Source: Bathelium albidoporum (Eukaryota > Ascomycota > Dothideomycetes > Trypetheliales > Trypetheliaceae). Taken from it: 64,000 nt of DNA. The position numbers were made by a program, and so were the translations under genes. The notes under the pieces were generated by a model. It searched no databases. It was not told the origin of the DNA and saw only the letters and a list, made by a program, of their open reading frames with translations. Location of the stretch: positions 1-64,000 of the forward strand of contig JAGFVP010000005.1 in assembly GCA_021031095.1 (NCBI GenBank). The letters are read 5' to 3'. Shown here one piece after another: positions 21,100-32,929 of this stretch (position 1 is its first letter; every line of letters begins with the position of its first letter).

Positions 21100-22969
21100 T
21101 CATTGCAGACGACATCGGCTAACGTCAAATTCTGGAAGCTCGTACATTGGCTTCGTGTCAAATTCAATCCAGTTTCCCTCCTCATCCAAGTAATGGTTCG
21201 GTACAAACATCCTCTGCATGCTTTCGGGGTAGGGCGGAAGTTGAGGCGCTATCACCTTTGTATTCCACTTTGCTACTCTTCGAAGATAATCATCCTTTGA
21301 GTTTTGAAGCTGCCGTCGGAAGACCTCGTTCGTTGTTTCTTGCATCTCCTTGTCTTGATTATACGGGTGTCGCCGAGCATTGGCGGCGTCACTGCTTCGG
21401 CTCCAACCTGCTTGAAAGAGTTCGGCCCACGACAGACACCACTCTATGGCAGCCCTAGACGTCTCTTTTTCCTCAAATATCCCAATGCATGCAGCTCTGC
21501 GGTCCCACCAATCCTGTTGTCTTCTTCAGTACCTGTACTCTTAGTTTAACACTAGTCATTTAATATCATACCGGTGCAAATCCTGCATACTCCCAGTCAA
21601 TGATACCGCTCACATGCTTGTCCGGACCGACCAAGATATTCGGCAAAGCCAAATCTCCATGAATAAAAACGTAGGGTTCCTGGCGGGGATAAGTTTCTCG
21701 CAGGCGGTCGAGCTCTGGCAATTCCTCCTGCGAGATTCCGGTGAGTGACTTTTGATACCAATCTTCAACGGCCTCTTCATGCGACTGTGGCAAGAACCAA
21801 TGAGCCCTCATGCCGTGAACCCAGAAGGGCATATTGCGCATCAATCGTCCGTCCGCAGTTTTGGGCCGCGGTGATGTCAGTGCGTGCAGCTGCTTCATAT
21901 ATTCACGGACTTCAGCAAACACCGCTCTGATTTCTTCACCATCTAAAAATCCATCTCTGCTACCATAAGTGCTCCCCCAAGAAGCGACCTGAAGATCAAC
22001 GCCAGGTAGTCGGTCCTGTAAGCTCACGCACCGGTTCCCTTCGTGCCATTCGCGAATCCAAGCAGGCACGGGAATCGTGGTATGCTCTCTTACGTAATTG
22101 ACAGCAGCCTCTTGCGTTCCAACATTAGTATTGTATGGTGTCTCTTTTAGGAATGCTTTAGAGCCAAAATACCAGAGCCAGATATGATAACCCGGCCGAT
22201 GAAAGTTGAGCACGAGTCCTCGATTTGCTTCATTCCACTGCTCCTGATGCTCCTTCAGAGCGCCGCAGCTGAGGCAAGCCACGTTTGGGTTATCGCGGAT
22301 GTCAGGTCTGTCGCTGGTGTCTCGCTTCTCAAACACAGTAGCAACTCGATTTCCTTCTCGCCATTGATGCAAGGGTTCCGGGATAACAGCATCCGAAAGA
22401 TAGTTCAGGCTCAGAGCGGTATAGAACGGGTACAGAATCGTCCCTTGCGCACTTTGCTGCGGTTCAGGTTCCTGAGAGGCGAACGCAGAAGATCCAAGAG
22501 TATCTAGAAACACCTGAGAATCCTTTCCGTGGCTAAGTCGAGAATCGTAGTCTTGAATTGGAGAGCTCTCTACAAGGCTGACAGTACTCCTTTCTTTAGG
22601 GGAGCTGCTCTCTTGATCCTCCCGGACTTTGCAATCTGAAAGCAATAAATGGTGCCCGATATCCCAAAAGTAATCGGTTCCGTCGAAATGACGGATTTTG
22701 ACTAAGCCGGGCGGTACACAGTCAGTGGAGTATTGACGTTCTCTGAAAAGGCGAATACATCTTTCATAGCTGTATTCAGTAACGCCACATATACCGCAGA
22801 CAAGTTCATCCCGGAGTACGTCTTTATTAGGCATATTGTGTGTCATCAGATGGAATTGACTTGGGGAAAATTTCAAACAATACTCAAGTTTCAGAGGAAA
22901 GACTGACCTTTTTATAGATCCTACGGACGGGGTAAATGAGGGGCGGCCTCGACTGCATTTGCTTGTCAT
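21100..22969 (-). CDS. APH-type phosphotransferase (kinase-like) with Cys-rich N-terminal extension
   Basis: Two exons (22969-21572 and 21513-21100, 57-nt intron) encode up to 603 aa. In-frame ATGs at 22846 and 22834 are alternative starts and may be better, since the first 41 residues look non-conserved. The C-terminal half is an aminoglycoside-phosphotransferase-type kinase fold: catalytic loop HGDLALPNILV (about residues 438-448) and metal-binding IIDWEYAGFAPDWW (about 455-468, spanning the intron). The N-terminal ~300 residues carry Cys pairs (ELVCGICG, VACLSCGA) and two related motifs, HQWREGNRV and REWHEGNRC. The second falls in the kinase N-lobe region, which suggests a partial N-lobe duplication. 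Fungal APH-like proteins are abundant and mostly of unknown substrate. Length exceeds the usual ~400-500 aa because of the extension. Confidence 0.8.
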
Positions 22970-23010
22970 GACAGCCTAAAAGCAGCAGGCATCGGATGGG
23001 GGATGTGAGG

Positions 23011-23390
23011 TTGAAAATCAACTCAATAAGCCCTTTATTAGCAATCGTTTGCGGTGACTATTTCGTTAGACAACGGCAGTTCTTCATGCTAACAAAGAAA
23101 TAATACTAATAAGTTAAGAGTAACTGCGAATGCATCAGGTCAAGACTATTGGCAAGATGCAATGAAGGTAATCGAAATATGCGACTTCATTGTGTACATT
23201 CTTTGTCGCAAGTGCGGTGGAAATTAATGCAATAAGTCCTTTGTTGACGATCGTTTGCAGTAGTTATTTTAACGTAACTGCTAGACAGCAGTAGTTCTTT
23301 ATTCCAGCAAGGGGATGATACTGATGAGTAAAGAGCAGCCCTGAATGCATCAAGTCAAAGCTATTGATGAGATCCAGTCAAGGTAGTCGA
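23011..23390. repeat. Diverged direct duplication (about 165-175 bp, two copies)
   Basis: The stretches 23011-23176 and 23217-23390 align over their whole length. Shared blocks are CAATAAG.CCTTT, CGATCGTTTGC/CAATCGTTTGC, CAGTTCTT, GAATGCATCA.GTCAA and the end AAGGTA.TCGA. The differences look mostly like transitions. Neither copy codes for protein. It lies directly upstream of the APH-type gene. Confidence 0.65.
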
Positions 23391-24951
23391 TCCCCGCAAG
23401 CAAGCTTTGAAGTCTAACTTTGGGAACCGCGGTCATTTGCCTTAGGGAAATAAGTCCTATGGTACCATGAAGGTCAAATCACGTTAACTCAGGGTGTACC
23501 TATCCTGGCTCACGGCAGCTAGGGTATACCCGGTCTGGCATAGTGGCTCAACCACAGCGCTCAAGTTACAACTTTGCGTGATTCATGTCCAAAAGCAGAA
23601 ATGAATTTTGTATGAAGGTACTGTTATCCTTGAATGTGTTCCGCTATCATCCCATCGGCTCCGGCTTGCGCCGCCACTGCTCATGCTCTGCCCAGCCAAG
23701 CTCAATTATGCTCAGTCGCGCTCAAACGCCGCCTACGCTTGATCGACCGTGCTCACGACCTGCTCAGTTCCGCCCTGTCCTGCTTCTGGGCACCCTTCAC
23801 TCTGAGACCGCCTTCAATGAAATGTTGTCAAGTTTACGCGACTCTTGTAGGGGTCCCAAAACTGGACTCCTAAGGCTGGTTGAAGCTATGGATCGTGTTG
23901 GAGGCTTCCTGGCTTGCCCTTCAATCCTTTCTAGGAGGCTCGATGCTTCCACATCCGTTCTCCCTCGCCGAGTGCTCTCCTTTTCATCTTACTTCTCCTA
24001 AGTGTTAGCAGTAGTTGTTGTTATTGTGCAGAGTCAACGGCCTTCCACGGTACTCAAGCTCTTTCTTTTCGTTGAAAATTCTCATGATGGCCTCCCAAAG
24101 CACTGTTTTGTGATGAAAAGGGGATGACTGTTAATTCGACCAGCCAATAAGCGAAGATGAAAGCGACAAGGGCGATGGAGGAAACAAAGACATCAAACCG
24201 GTGTGCCAGACTGCTCGGAATTATTGGAATAACTTTTGTGGGTGTTGCGAGCGCATGGGTCACCCGATATCTGCTGAGAATAAGTTTATGGCCGCAGTAT
24301 GTAAGAGTTGTTCGGCTGTTATTGCGTTTCTCACTAGTTTTCTGAAGCATAACAAGCGCTTCCAGCCGAGTTTACGGACCTCGGCGAGGAAAGCAAAATT
24401 CACCAGCGATTTCCACTACAAGAGATTGGCCGACTCGAATTTTCGACGATACCCCAATCCTTATTGCAAGCCCAGGGTAGCAACAGGCCAGTGGGCCATT
24501 TCTACTATAACCTTCTTTGGCTCCGGTTGAATTGGCGAAATTGCGAAATCATCGGTACGAGTTAACTCAAAACTTGAAAAACGAGGATTGCACTGTAAGG
24601 TAAGTAGACGATTCCATTAGACAGACTATTCTTCTGATATTGCACTCTAGTGTGCGGAGATGTTTTCGATGTTCCATGAGATCAAAAAGACGACGATCCT
24701 TTGCATAAGAGTCACTAGAGACAAGAAGGGAAATTGTGATACGACAGAAGACAGGTACTCTAATCTATATATGTCCTCTAAATTCCCGAATACTTACTGC
24801 TCGTCAAGAAGTCAGATTACATTTTCCGAAGATCAGGAGGGTCTTCTCTACGCGAACGCTTCCTTGTTCTGCCTAGCAGCATAGCTTGCTAAGAGACCCT
24901 TTCGAGAATAGGACTCGCCAGACGGCATGAAGCTGCTAAAACAGCTTCTAT
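23391..24951. other. Non-coding, AT-rich stretch
   Basis: Only short conflicting frames. The piece 23824-23890 is similar to 19351-19423. I see no transposase or gene motif here. Confidence 0.35.
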
Positions 24952-25330
24952 CTATTGAGGTAACCAAGGAACAATGGTTCTCCAGAATACCTTGAAAGAA
25001 GAGTTTTCGACATAAGCCTTTCTGTAAGCTTTCGACAGATAACTCCGGAAAGGTGGAAGAGGCTCGTGCAGTTCATCAAAGGCATAAAGAGTTCTGTTAT
25101 CATCCAGGCTTCCCCAATATCCCCGAATTTCCATTATTTCAGACGGAAGGGACTTACAAGTACCGGTATGTTCAGTTCCACGTCTCTTCTAACCCGTGAA
25201 GATTGATTTATATGCCATTAGATAGTAACCACCCGGAGTCGTCGTGCATACGGCTGGGCGGTCAGACGAGTCGCAACATATTCCGCAAACACTACCAGCC
25301 TGGGGCGACTATTAATGGGCCAGCGAATTT
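24952..25330 (-). pseudogene. Coding remnant of an unknown protein (minus strand)
   Basis: The minus strand gives two protein-like segments. The first, around 25310-25230, reads RPRLVVFAEYVATRLTAQP. It is followed by a 63-nt intron-like interval (GTATGC..CTAAT..GGTTAG). The second segment runs to a stop at 24952 and includes EIRGYWGSLDDNRTLYAFDE and YLSKAYRKAYVENSSFKVFW. The composition looks genuinely protein-coding, but there is no clear start and reading past the first donor soon meets a stop. I do not recognise the family. It could be the 3' part of a broken gene next to the transposase relic. Confidence 0.4.
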
Positions 25331-25869
25331 CCTAGGTTTAAAATAGAACACAGACGTCCTTGAGGTCAGTTAGGCTCTCAATTTTCCCTATACTCCGAAT
25401 CTACTGCAGTCATTATCTGCGAAAGAACTCCGTGAGCTTCGCCAAAATTCAGAGTACCAAGGATTGCGAAAGGCGATAGATGAAGAAAGCTGCAGCCAAA
25501 AGAGGAGAAAATCACAAAAGAGGTTAGAGTTATTAAACTTGGAAAGTTGAAAAGCCTACGCGCATTGCAAGCATACAATGACCAGCCCAGATACGAGCAT
25601 GAGATTTACTCTCGCGTCAAGTTCATGGTCCCAGAGTAATGTCGCCTTCAGAACAACCTTTTCGAACATGCTTCACTGAGGAGTCCTACAGGTGTGCAGG
25701 TCATCAAAGACTTGTATGCCCTATATATTCGCAATAAAGAGGTGGAGTTCAGACCGGGCTTTGGAGCCGGCATTATACTCTTGTCCAAGGAAGACCGGCA
25801 GCTACGACTGGAGACATATATACAACTGCCGTAAAGCTACATTCATGGCGACTCACAGTCACTCTAAGT

Positions 25870-26760
25870 TTTGAACTTGTAGTCTCAGAGTGCTCGCCGT
25901 GAGGATCCTGTCCAGATTATAGCTTGGTTCAAGCTTGTGAAGGAGACGCACCAGGCATACGGCATACACGATACAGACATCTTCAACTTTTAGCTTTACG
26001 ACGGGTGTCGCGTTAACACCAAAGGTGATGACTAGCTCTAATCCAGTTGGTCTGGCAAGTACTGTTCAATGAGGGAGTCGCAACTAGGCTACAACAATCG
26101 AATGTATCAACGCGTCTGGCTGGTCAACTCCACCATTTATAATCCTATCTGGCAAGCTTCACCGAGCAAGCTGGTATAAGGAGCTCGTGGCTGGCTGGGT
26201 AGTTAAGCACAGTGACAATGGCCGGACAACTAATGAGCTAGGCCTTGAGAGATCAAAGCATTTCAACTCGTCTACAAAAGTGCACACAACAGGAGCCCAC
26301 CGGCTGCTTATTCCCAACGGCCATAGCAGCCACGCTACGCCTAGTTCGACAGCTACTGTACAGAATACAAAATTATCAGCCTTTGCATGCCTGCTCACGT
26401 CTCGCACCTCCTCCAGCCGCTTGATGTTAGCTGCTTCTCTCCTCTCAACACTGCGTACAGACAGGAGATACCTGAGCTCACCCGGTAAGGAGTCTTCCAC
26501 ATTGACAAGGAGGAGTTTCTATATATCTACTCACGCGTTTACACAGCTGTATTTACAGAACAGAGCATCCACAGTGGGTTTCGAGCAACAGGCCTCCTGC
26601 CTCCTTGTCCAGAGTACATTCTCTCAAGCCTCACAGTATTTAGAACACCATCACCACTATGTGAAAAGAATAAGCTCGCGCCCAAGCATTTCTTGTCGAA
26701 GGCCGTACCTGCCACAGTGCGCACGATCGTAGACTTTCTGATGTTGCTCACTGAGCTAGG
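25870..26760 (+). mobile_element. Decayed pogo/Fot1-type (Tc1-mariner superfamily, DDE_1) transposase
   Basis: Translating piecewise on the plus strand recovers a transposase in family order. First comes AWFKLVKETHQAYGIHDTDI followed by FNF and a stop, where the family has its first catalytic Asp (FDE). Then come ECINASGWSTPPFIILSGK, WYKELVAGWVVKHSDNGRTT and TTGAHRLLIPNGHSSHATP. After a frameshift near 26340 the sequence reads YCTEYKIISLCMPAHVSHLL, QPLDVSCFSPLNTAYRQEIP and SGFRATGLLPPCPEYILSSL. The HSSHATPEF-type motif and PLDVSCF are hallmarks of the pogo/Fot1 group. Stops and shifts are scattered throughout, so it is inactive. I found no clear terminal inverted repeats. Confidence 0.8.
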
Positions 26761-29700
26761 GTGACTACGACCACCTAGCTAAGATTGCAACCAACTGGAA
26801 CTAGACATCCGAAAATGTCAAACGCCCTAGTAGTAATAGCTACACCAGGAGTTCCACCACCATGAAGCTTATATAGAGGCTGCTACTCCTGACTTCTAGA
26901 GAGACAATTGAGTTCCTTTCAATCCTCATTCAATCCAGAGGGCTAAAGTAACAGCAGGTGGTTGGGAATGATTGCCCAGCCCAGAGTGTGGCGCGGACAG
27001 GCTGATATAGTGGTCTTAAGGAAGGTGCATATATGAATCTGAAGAAGTGTATAAACACCTTCGAGACGCTAGCAGGAAGAACGGCTCTCCCATTCCTGCC
27101 CTACCCTTGTGAGGTGGGAAATCTACAATACGTGAACTAGCTAGCTAATTTTAAGTATAATCGCAAGGCAGACCGTGGGACTCAGGTCGGGCCCGCTTGC
27201 TAAGAATTTGCAAAGCCATCACATTGCTCAGCGGCTGCAGGAATATTAAACAGACTAACGTTAACTTCGTTGTCATAATTAAAACGAGGATAAAGACAAG
27301 CACCAGTATCTCTTATCTATCTAATTTTTTAACACATCTTTATTAAGAGACAACAAAGAAAGAACATGCAGCCTAATCTTTGCGAAAACTTGCTTCGAAA
27401 TTGATGCTCTATATGATGGTAGTAGTGGGCTCTGATAACGCTGAACTCGACTTGCCTTTTTTCGGGTTTCAGGATACCAGTGTACTCACCCCGGGGTGGC
27501 GAGCCACGCAGCACTGTCATCGATATTGCAGGCGGAGGGTGAGCACTTAGCGAGCCTCCAGAGCATCCGCGACGAAGCTCACAACTCCAGTGACCGACGG
27601 ATTCTGCTTCGCACGCCAAAAATAGCCACGTTTTTGGCGCATTCATCTTGTCATTCTTTGATGCATTGGTGAAAGCTAGGAAGGAGAGACCCATTGCAGA
27701 GCTACCTGTGAGTGGCTCTCACCTGTTCGAGATTAACGGTTTCGACTTTCTCACCGAGAATGAACACCGCCCACGGCTCTCGAACCGAACAGCCTCCTCC
27801 ACCGCCTCTCGCCGCAACCCTCATCTCATACATTCCCGCAAGGAGACTGATCTCCCGCGAAGTCGTGTGCTCGGTACAACAATTACTTTCACGCGTCTAA
27901 GTCTCTGTTTTCCATGCCTGATGATAGATCGGTCCTTCGAAGAAATTGCAGATGGCACCAGCCCCGCAGTGGATGCTTTATATTTACGCCGTGGCCCTGG
28001 AGGTTTGCGCACTCTCCCCTAACGATTTTGACGAGCGGATCACTCTTTACCACCGGGCACCGTGATTTTGCTAGGCAATATGAGAGAGGTGGTAAATAGA
28101 GTAACATCATCTTTTTGCAAGCCGTGGCGTTTAGGGGTCGGTTCGAGGCCACGGATCAAGCACCTGAGAGGAGCTATCTGATGCTGGGACGCGCTGCCAT
28201 GCTTTACAGCCTTCTGGGCTTGACAAATGGACGAAAGTGATACTGACGACGAGTAGCAAGAATACAAGAGCTCTAATCCTCTCAGTCTTTCAAAGGATGC
28301 TCAATACTGAACTCCTGAAGAACGAGGACGCAAGTTCTAGGCTCCGTCCATTTTACAAAGCTCTGTACAGATACGCAACCAGCTGGCCATGCTCATTGGG
28401 CAACATTTATTTATGAATGCTTCCTGGCCTGTCCCACTGTTCACAAGCCAAGTTGTTTTGGACTGACATCGCATGCAGAACTTCCCAAATCATCATCTCG
28501 ACGATTATCGTATGTGTCGAGGCCAAAACTCCGTGTTCAAGTTCTGTGCTCAAGCTCTCATACACTCATGCACGGCGCACCTCCTTCAAAGGTGCAGCAG
28601 GCAGATACGTTCCCAAGAAAAGTAGTGAAGGAAAAATTTCCGCCAAGTTCGCTTTGCGTCGCTCGCAGCTTGCAATGTGATTAGGACGACGAATGTGCGT
28701 CCACGAGCCCGCAGAGTGCGAGGGCACAGGCGCACTCCTGGGTTCGACGTCATTCGATCTGCTCATGCGGCTATGAGGACACTTAGTACAGAGATAACAG
28801 GCTCACAGCAATCAAGGGACTTACGAACAAAACGTCCGTTCTAAAACCTCGTTCATAAGAGCTCCCATCAGAATCTACAGATGAACTCGACATGATCGTG
28901 ATTGATGCCAATTCGAGGTCGTGTAGTTGAGGGACGGAAGCTGCACCGCTCTTCTTCCGCCGAAATATGGAATAGGGAGGACGAAGGTACAATATTGCGG
29001 CAATAACGTTTGCGAAACTCAGAATTCTCGCAATGACGCCGAAGATAATCGCGAACTCGGTTTATTTGTCGGAACGGTCCATGATCAGGTGCTTCGATTT
29101 GTGGTAATCACGCGTCCGAGTTGTGCTGACTTTGTTATTGGTATGCACTGTTGTGTTCAGGCGTTGCAGATTATAAAGACAGTCGTAGGAGCACGACACT
29201 GATTGAACCGCTGTACGGTGCTGTCTGTCTCAGTGGCTATGTATGCCATATCGCGCCGAACATTTGATTGATTGTGTAGCAGCCCGGCCCAGTCGGTCAA
29301 TGGCTCAAAGTCGGGCAGGGACGGTTTGGGTGAGATTCGCCTCACGAAATCACAACGAGTCGCTCGGACTGTCGTCCAGCCTCGGTAGATCCTATGTTAG
29401 TAGCGCGTAGTTCACGATGATACACCAAGTCACTCGGACTGTGACCATTGATCGCCTCGGGCTTTCTCCGTGAGATGCTCGCCGGGCCCCTCGGGGAGGC
29501 CTTGGCACAACTTGAGGTGAGTCGGAATGGATGGAAACGAGTGCTGAGCGACAGAGGCTCTGGCTGACCTGGTGGCCGACTCATTCGGAGAAGACACTGA
29601 CCGATTGTTCATGTTCACCGACTGGCACGTTCGCCGTAGAGCAATGACCACCATGTATATTCTGCTAGCAGCATCGAGAAGCGTGGAACGAAGAAGGTAT

Positions 29701-30461
29701 ATCGAAGAACCACAGCGGTCACCCACACGGCTTGACTGCGCGATCACAAGCGATGGCAGATACAAAGAACACCCAGAACTCCCAACAGCATAGCGCAGAA
29801 GCTCGTACACCAGACTTCAAGTCAACGATGGCAACTCATGGTCAGTCTGTGTTTCGTGTAGCTCAGAAGGAAAATACTCACCAGTCTCGAGCAGGGTCTA
29901 ATTCTTCGGCTCGTTCATCATCATCGAAGCCAGATTGCTTCGAGCAGAAATCCTCTCACGCGACGGATCGGGCTCAAAACGCTGCCAAAAACCAGACTTC
30001 AAAGCATGCAGTTCGGCAGGAAGAAGAAGAATTGCTTTGAGGAGTTGGGGCTCAGTTCAAGTGAAGTGGAAAGGATATTTCTCTTGCTACACATGATCTT
30101 CGAATCGAGTCATGAAAGATAGAATACAGAGGCAGGCATGGCTTTTCGGGAATTTTTGCATGCCGGCAGATGGGCAAGCAGGACTGGTAGCGAGGTCGCT
30201 TGTTCTTGCCACGCGCAGCCGGTCAGCAAACTTTGAATTACCACTAGAATAGCTCGTAATTAGACTAGGCTTGCTGCGAGTCCATCCTCACCGGGTACTT
30301 TGTGCTGCTGACTGCTGGCAAATGCACTGCCTTCCATTCACAACTATAACGAGCAAAAATGTTTCTCTCATCACCGCATTCTATCTGCTCTTCTTCATCC
30401 ACACATGCGCAACTTCCTTTCGACTTTTGCCGTCTTTCGCCTTGGTGCTCTGTGTTCGCAA
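26761..30461. other. Gene-poor stretch, no supported gene
   Basis: Many short frames overlap on both strands. The most protein-like are weak. One is a minus-strand piece at 29030-28783 with one membrane-like segment (FAIIFGVIARILSFANVIA) followed by an Arg/Lys-rich and Ser-rich tail, preceded by a stop. Another is a plus-strand Ser/Gln-rich frame from ATG 29756 to 30040 beginning MADTKNTQNSQQ. I would not annotate either as a gene without a homologue or transcript. Confidence 0.35.
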
Positions 30462-31315
30462 ATGTCTGCTCTGGGCAAAACCGCTATCACCGTACGTGAA
30501 GCGGTTCTCGAAGATCTGGACCAAATCACTAAGATTGGTATCTCCGCCTTTCCTCTCGACCCACAATAGAACTACCGCTACCCTTACCGTGAGCAATACC
30601 CTCAGGTGCATTATGACTGCTGCAGGCAGCGCTGGGCTGAGTGGCCCGCTGCCAGTCAAACACCTGATTGCATGATTCTCGTCCCAGAGATTCCGAGCAA
30701 TGAGGACGGCTCGGTGAGTACGGTTCAGGCTTTCAGCATATGGAAGACGCCAAGCCATCTCTCGGACAAGGGCGACAAATATAAAAGTACGTGAGACCTC
30801 TCTTTGCCTGTCGCGCTGTTGTCGTCACGATAGGCGTGAAGTAGCTGACAATCGTCAAGTGAAGCCGCCAACCTACTCGCACCGTGCGGATGCAAACTAT
30901 GCTCACATGAAGGCCTACCGACAGGGTAGCATAGAAGCAGAGCACCGGTTGTTCGAACCGAAATATGGTAATCGAAGGATAGACCTGGCACAGCTGGTAA
31001 CTCACCCAGATTATCACCGCAGAGGCTTGGCCCGTAAGCTTCTAGAGAGGGGCCAGCAGATTGCTTCAGAAGGGAATTGCGATAGGGGTCTTCGCGAGCC
31101 CGATCGGTCAAACTGTGTATGAAAAGTGCGGCTTCGAAGTCTTGGACATTGTTGTCGCAAGGGCCGAGGGCGAAACTGAGACTTTGGAGTTTCCAGCACT
31201 TGGCTGGGAACCGGTCAAGTTCCGCGATCCCCGGTATCGTCTGCTTTACTACTTCAACATCTGGTTCGAAACGGGACAATCGAGATCGCTACTCGATACT
31301 GACTGGAGCCTGTAG
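30462..31315 (+). pseudogene. Broken GNAT-family N-acetyltransferase
   Basis: From the ATG at 30462 the frame reads MSALGKTAITVREAVLEDLD and then AFPLDPQ followed by TAG (30567-30569), where the onward NYRYPYREQYP shows the frame continues. An intron at 30787-30859 joins KGDKYK to MKPPTYSHRADANYAHM. The acetyl-CoA-binding motif A, LVTHPDYHRRGLARKLLERG, is intact (R-x2-G-x-A). A one-base shift near 31066-31075 then moves the frame to KGIAIGVFASPIGQTVYEKC, which runs to the natural stop at 31315. One nonsense codon and one frameshift make it a pseudogene unless both are sequencing errors. The nonsense codon is where a Trp (TGG) would fit. Fungal GNATs of this type acetylate small amines; the substrate is unknown. 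Confidence 0.75.
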
Positions 31316-31589
31316 AGTTAGCAACCTTGATCCTTGTCTAGCCTGATGCAATAACTCCCATACGTTGACTCCACAATACATCTGATGGGTTTACAGCAAG
31401 TACAAATGGCAATTTCAAATCGTGTGCTTCGGTGTCCAGGCCTGATCATAGAGCTGGGAGAAGAAGAACCAATCATGCTCATATCTCCCTTCGTCGCGAA
31501 GGCGTTCGATCAATGCCGCTTCGCATTCGATCAGCTGCTTGTAGCGGAGGGAGATGATTGGGACATACCTTTCTCCTTAACCTGCTACA

Positions 31590-31960
31590 GAGTGTCTTGT
31601 ATGAACTTCACCTGCTCCGCATTGAGTCTGGCCAGCAATACGTTCCGTGTCTGGCCCCAATCTAGCGTGAACGGGTGGGCACCTCTGTTGCAGAAGTAAA
31701 GGTGTGCAAGCAAGATCTTCGCACTATTGCGAAGCTCCTCAACGAGTGCAGCTCTATAGAATGGGTTCTGTGAAAAGCAAAGTCAGTCATGATGTTGTAT
31801 TGATTTGGACAGGTTACTCGCATCAATTGAGGTTCTACTACCCTCCAGAGCGGATCAACTGCCTGAATATATACATAGATATGAAGCAGCTCGAGTATCA
31901 GCTTCATGTGATATCCGGCAGGCGAAGCAGCTTGAGCATCAAGGAGACATTAGGACACCA
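31590..31960 (-). pseudogene. Short coding remnant of unknown type (minus strand)
   Basis: A minus-strand segment reads VEELRNSAKILLAHLYFCNR and AHPFTLDWGQTRNVLLARL, then NAEQVKFIQDTL ending at TAG, followed by in-frame QVKEK. A plausible intron (GTAACC..CTGAC..TTCACAG) separates it from an upstream piece reading IQAVDPLWRVVEPQLMR. The composition is clearly protein-like. The family is not recognised with confidence. The terminal TAG could be a former CAG codon, a change that RIP would produce. Confidence 0.4.
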
Positions 31961-32929
31961 TGCTCTGACAAGTCAAGATGTCGGGAAGCCCTACTTCGGT
32001 AGGTACTGACCGGGTCGCCCTGCCTATGAGCCTTCTTGTTGTCGGCAAGAATGATGAAGGAACAACTGTGCAGAAGAATGAACATAACAAGGTAGATGCA
32101 AAACCAAGCCCGGGGGCGTTTGACATCGATGAGCTTTTGCAAGCCCTTCGACACATCGCGGGTCATAGGTTGAAGTATTATCATTGTGGTCATGATAATC
32201 TCCTGTTGAGCCGTGAGTACTGGCAGAACAAGAATCTTGCCATTTTTGACACCTAAACCTCGCAGGGGATCATGTCGAGTGTTTCCTTGCTGCAGACACG
32301 ATCAGAACGGGTCTCCATACGAGAATCTAACCAAAATAATTGGGTCCACACAACCCGTGTTCCCCCGAATCCCACCGATCAAGGTCTCTCCACCAAATTT
32401 TAATGAGATGAGATCCTAACTTGTCAGCAAAGCTATTTCGTTTCTTATTTAAATACAAATCCTAGATATGATTTGGTGAAATAGCCTGACAGTTCTCACT
32501 GTTTATTAGTACGACTGGCATCCCGAGCTCATGACACCTATAAGGCTTGCCAGCTGCATTCTGACAGTACCCTTAGCTACACACTGGCAATGCGGACCGA
32601 ACAATCGACGCCACGTGCGAAATACGATTAGCGACGATTCCTGAACGCAGTCTGACAAGGGTGACATCGCTACGCTCCTCACTCCTCAACTCGCGCGTCT
32701 ATCTGCATCTGGCTTTCACTATACATCCGTGCCATATACAGCAGACTTTATGCAGGCTTCCTAGTATCAGAACCGTGAGTCTAGGCTCAGCCGCCACATG
32801 TATGCGAACACGACACAGACCGCGATTCTCGAACAACCTGAATGGCCACAGAACGGCGAATAAGGCTAACGGAGAACTGCACGGTCTTGTCAGACAGCAA
32901 AAGCGAGCACGGTGACTTGGCATTGATAA

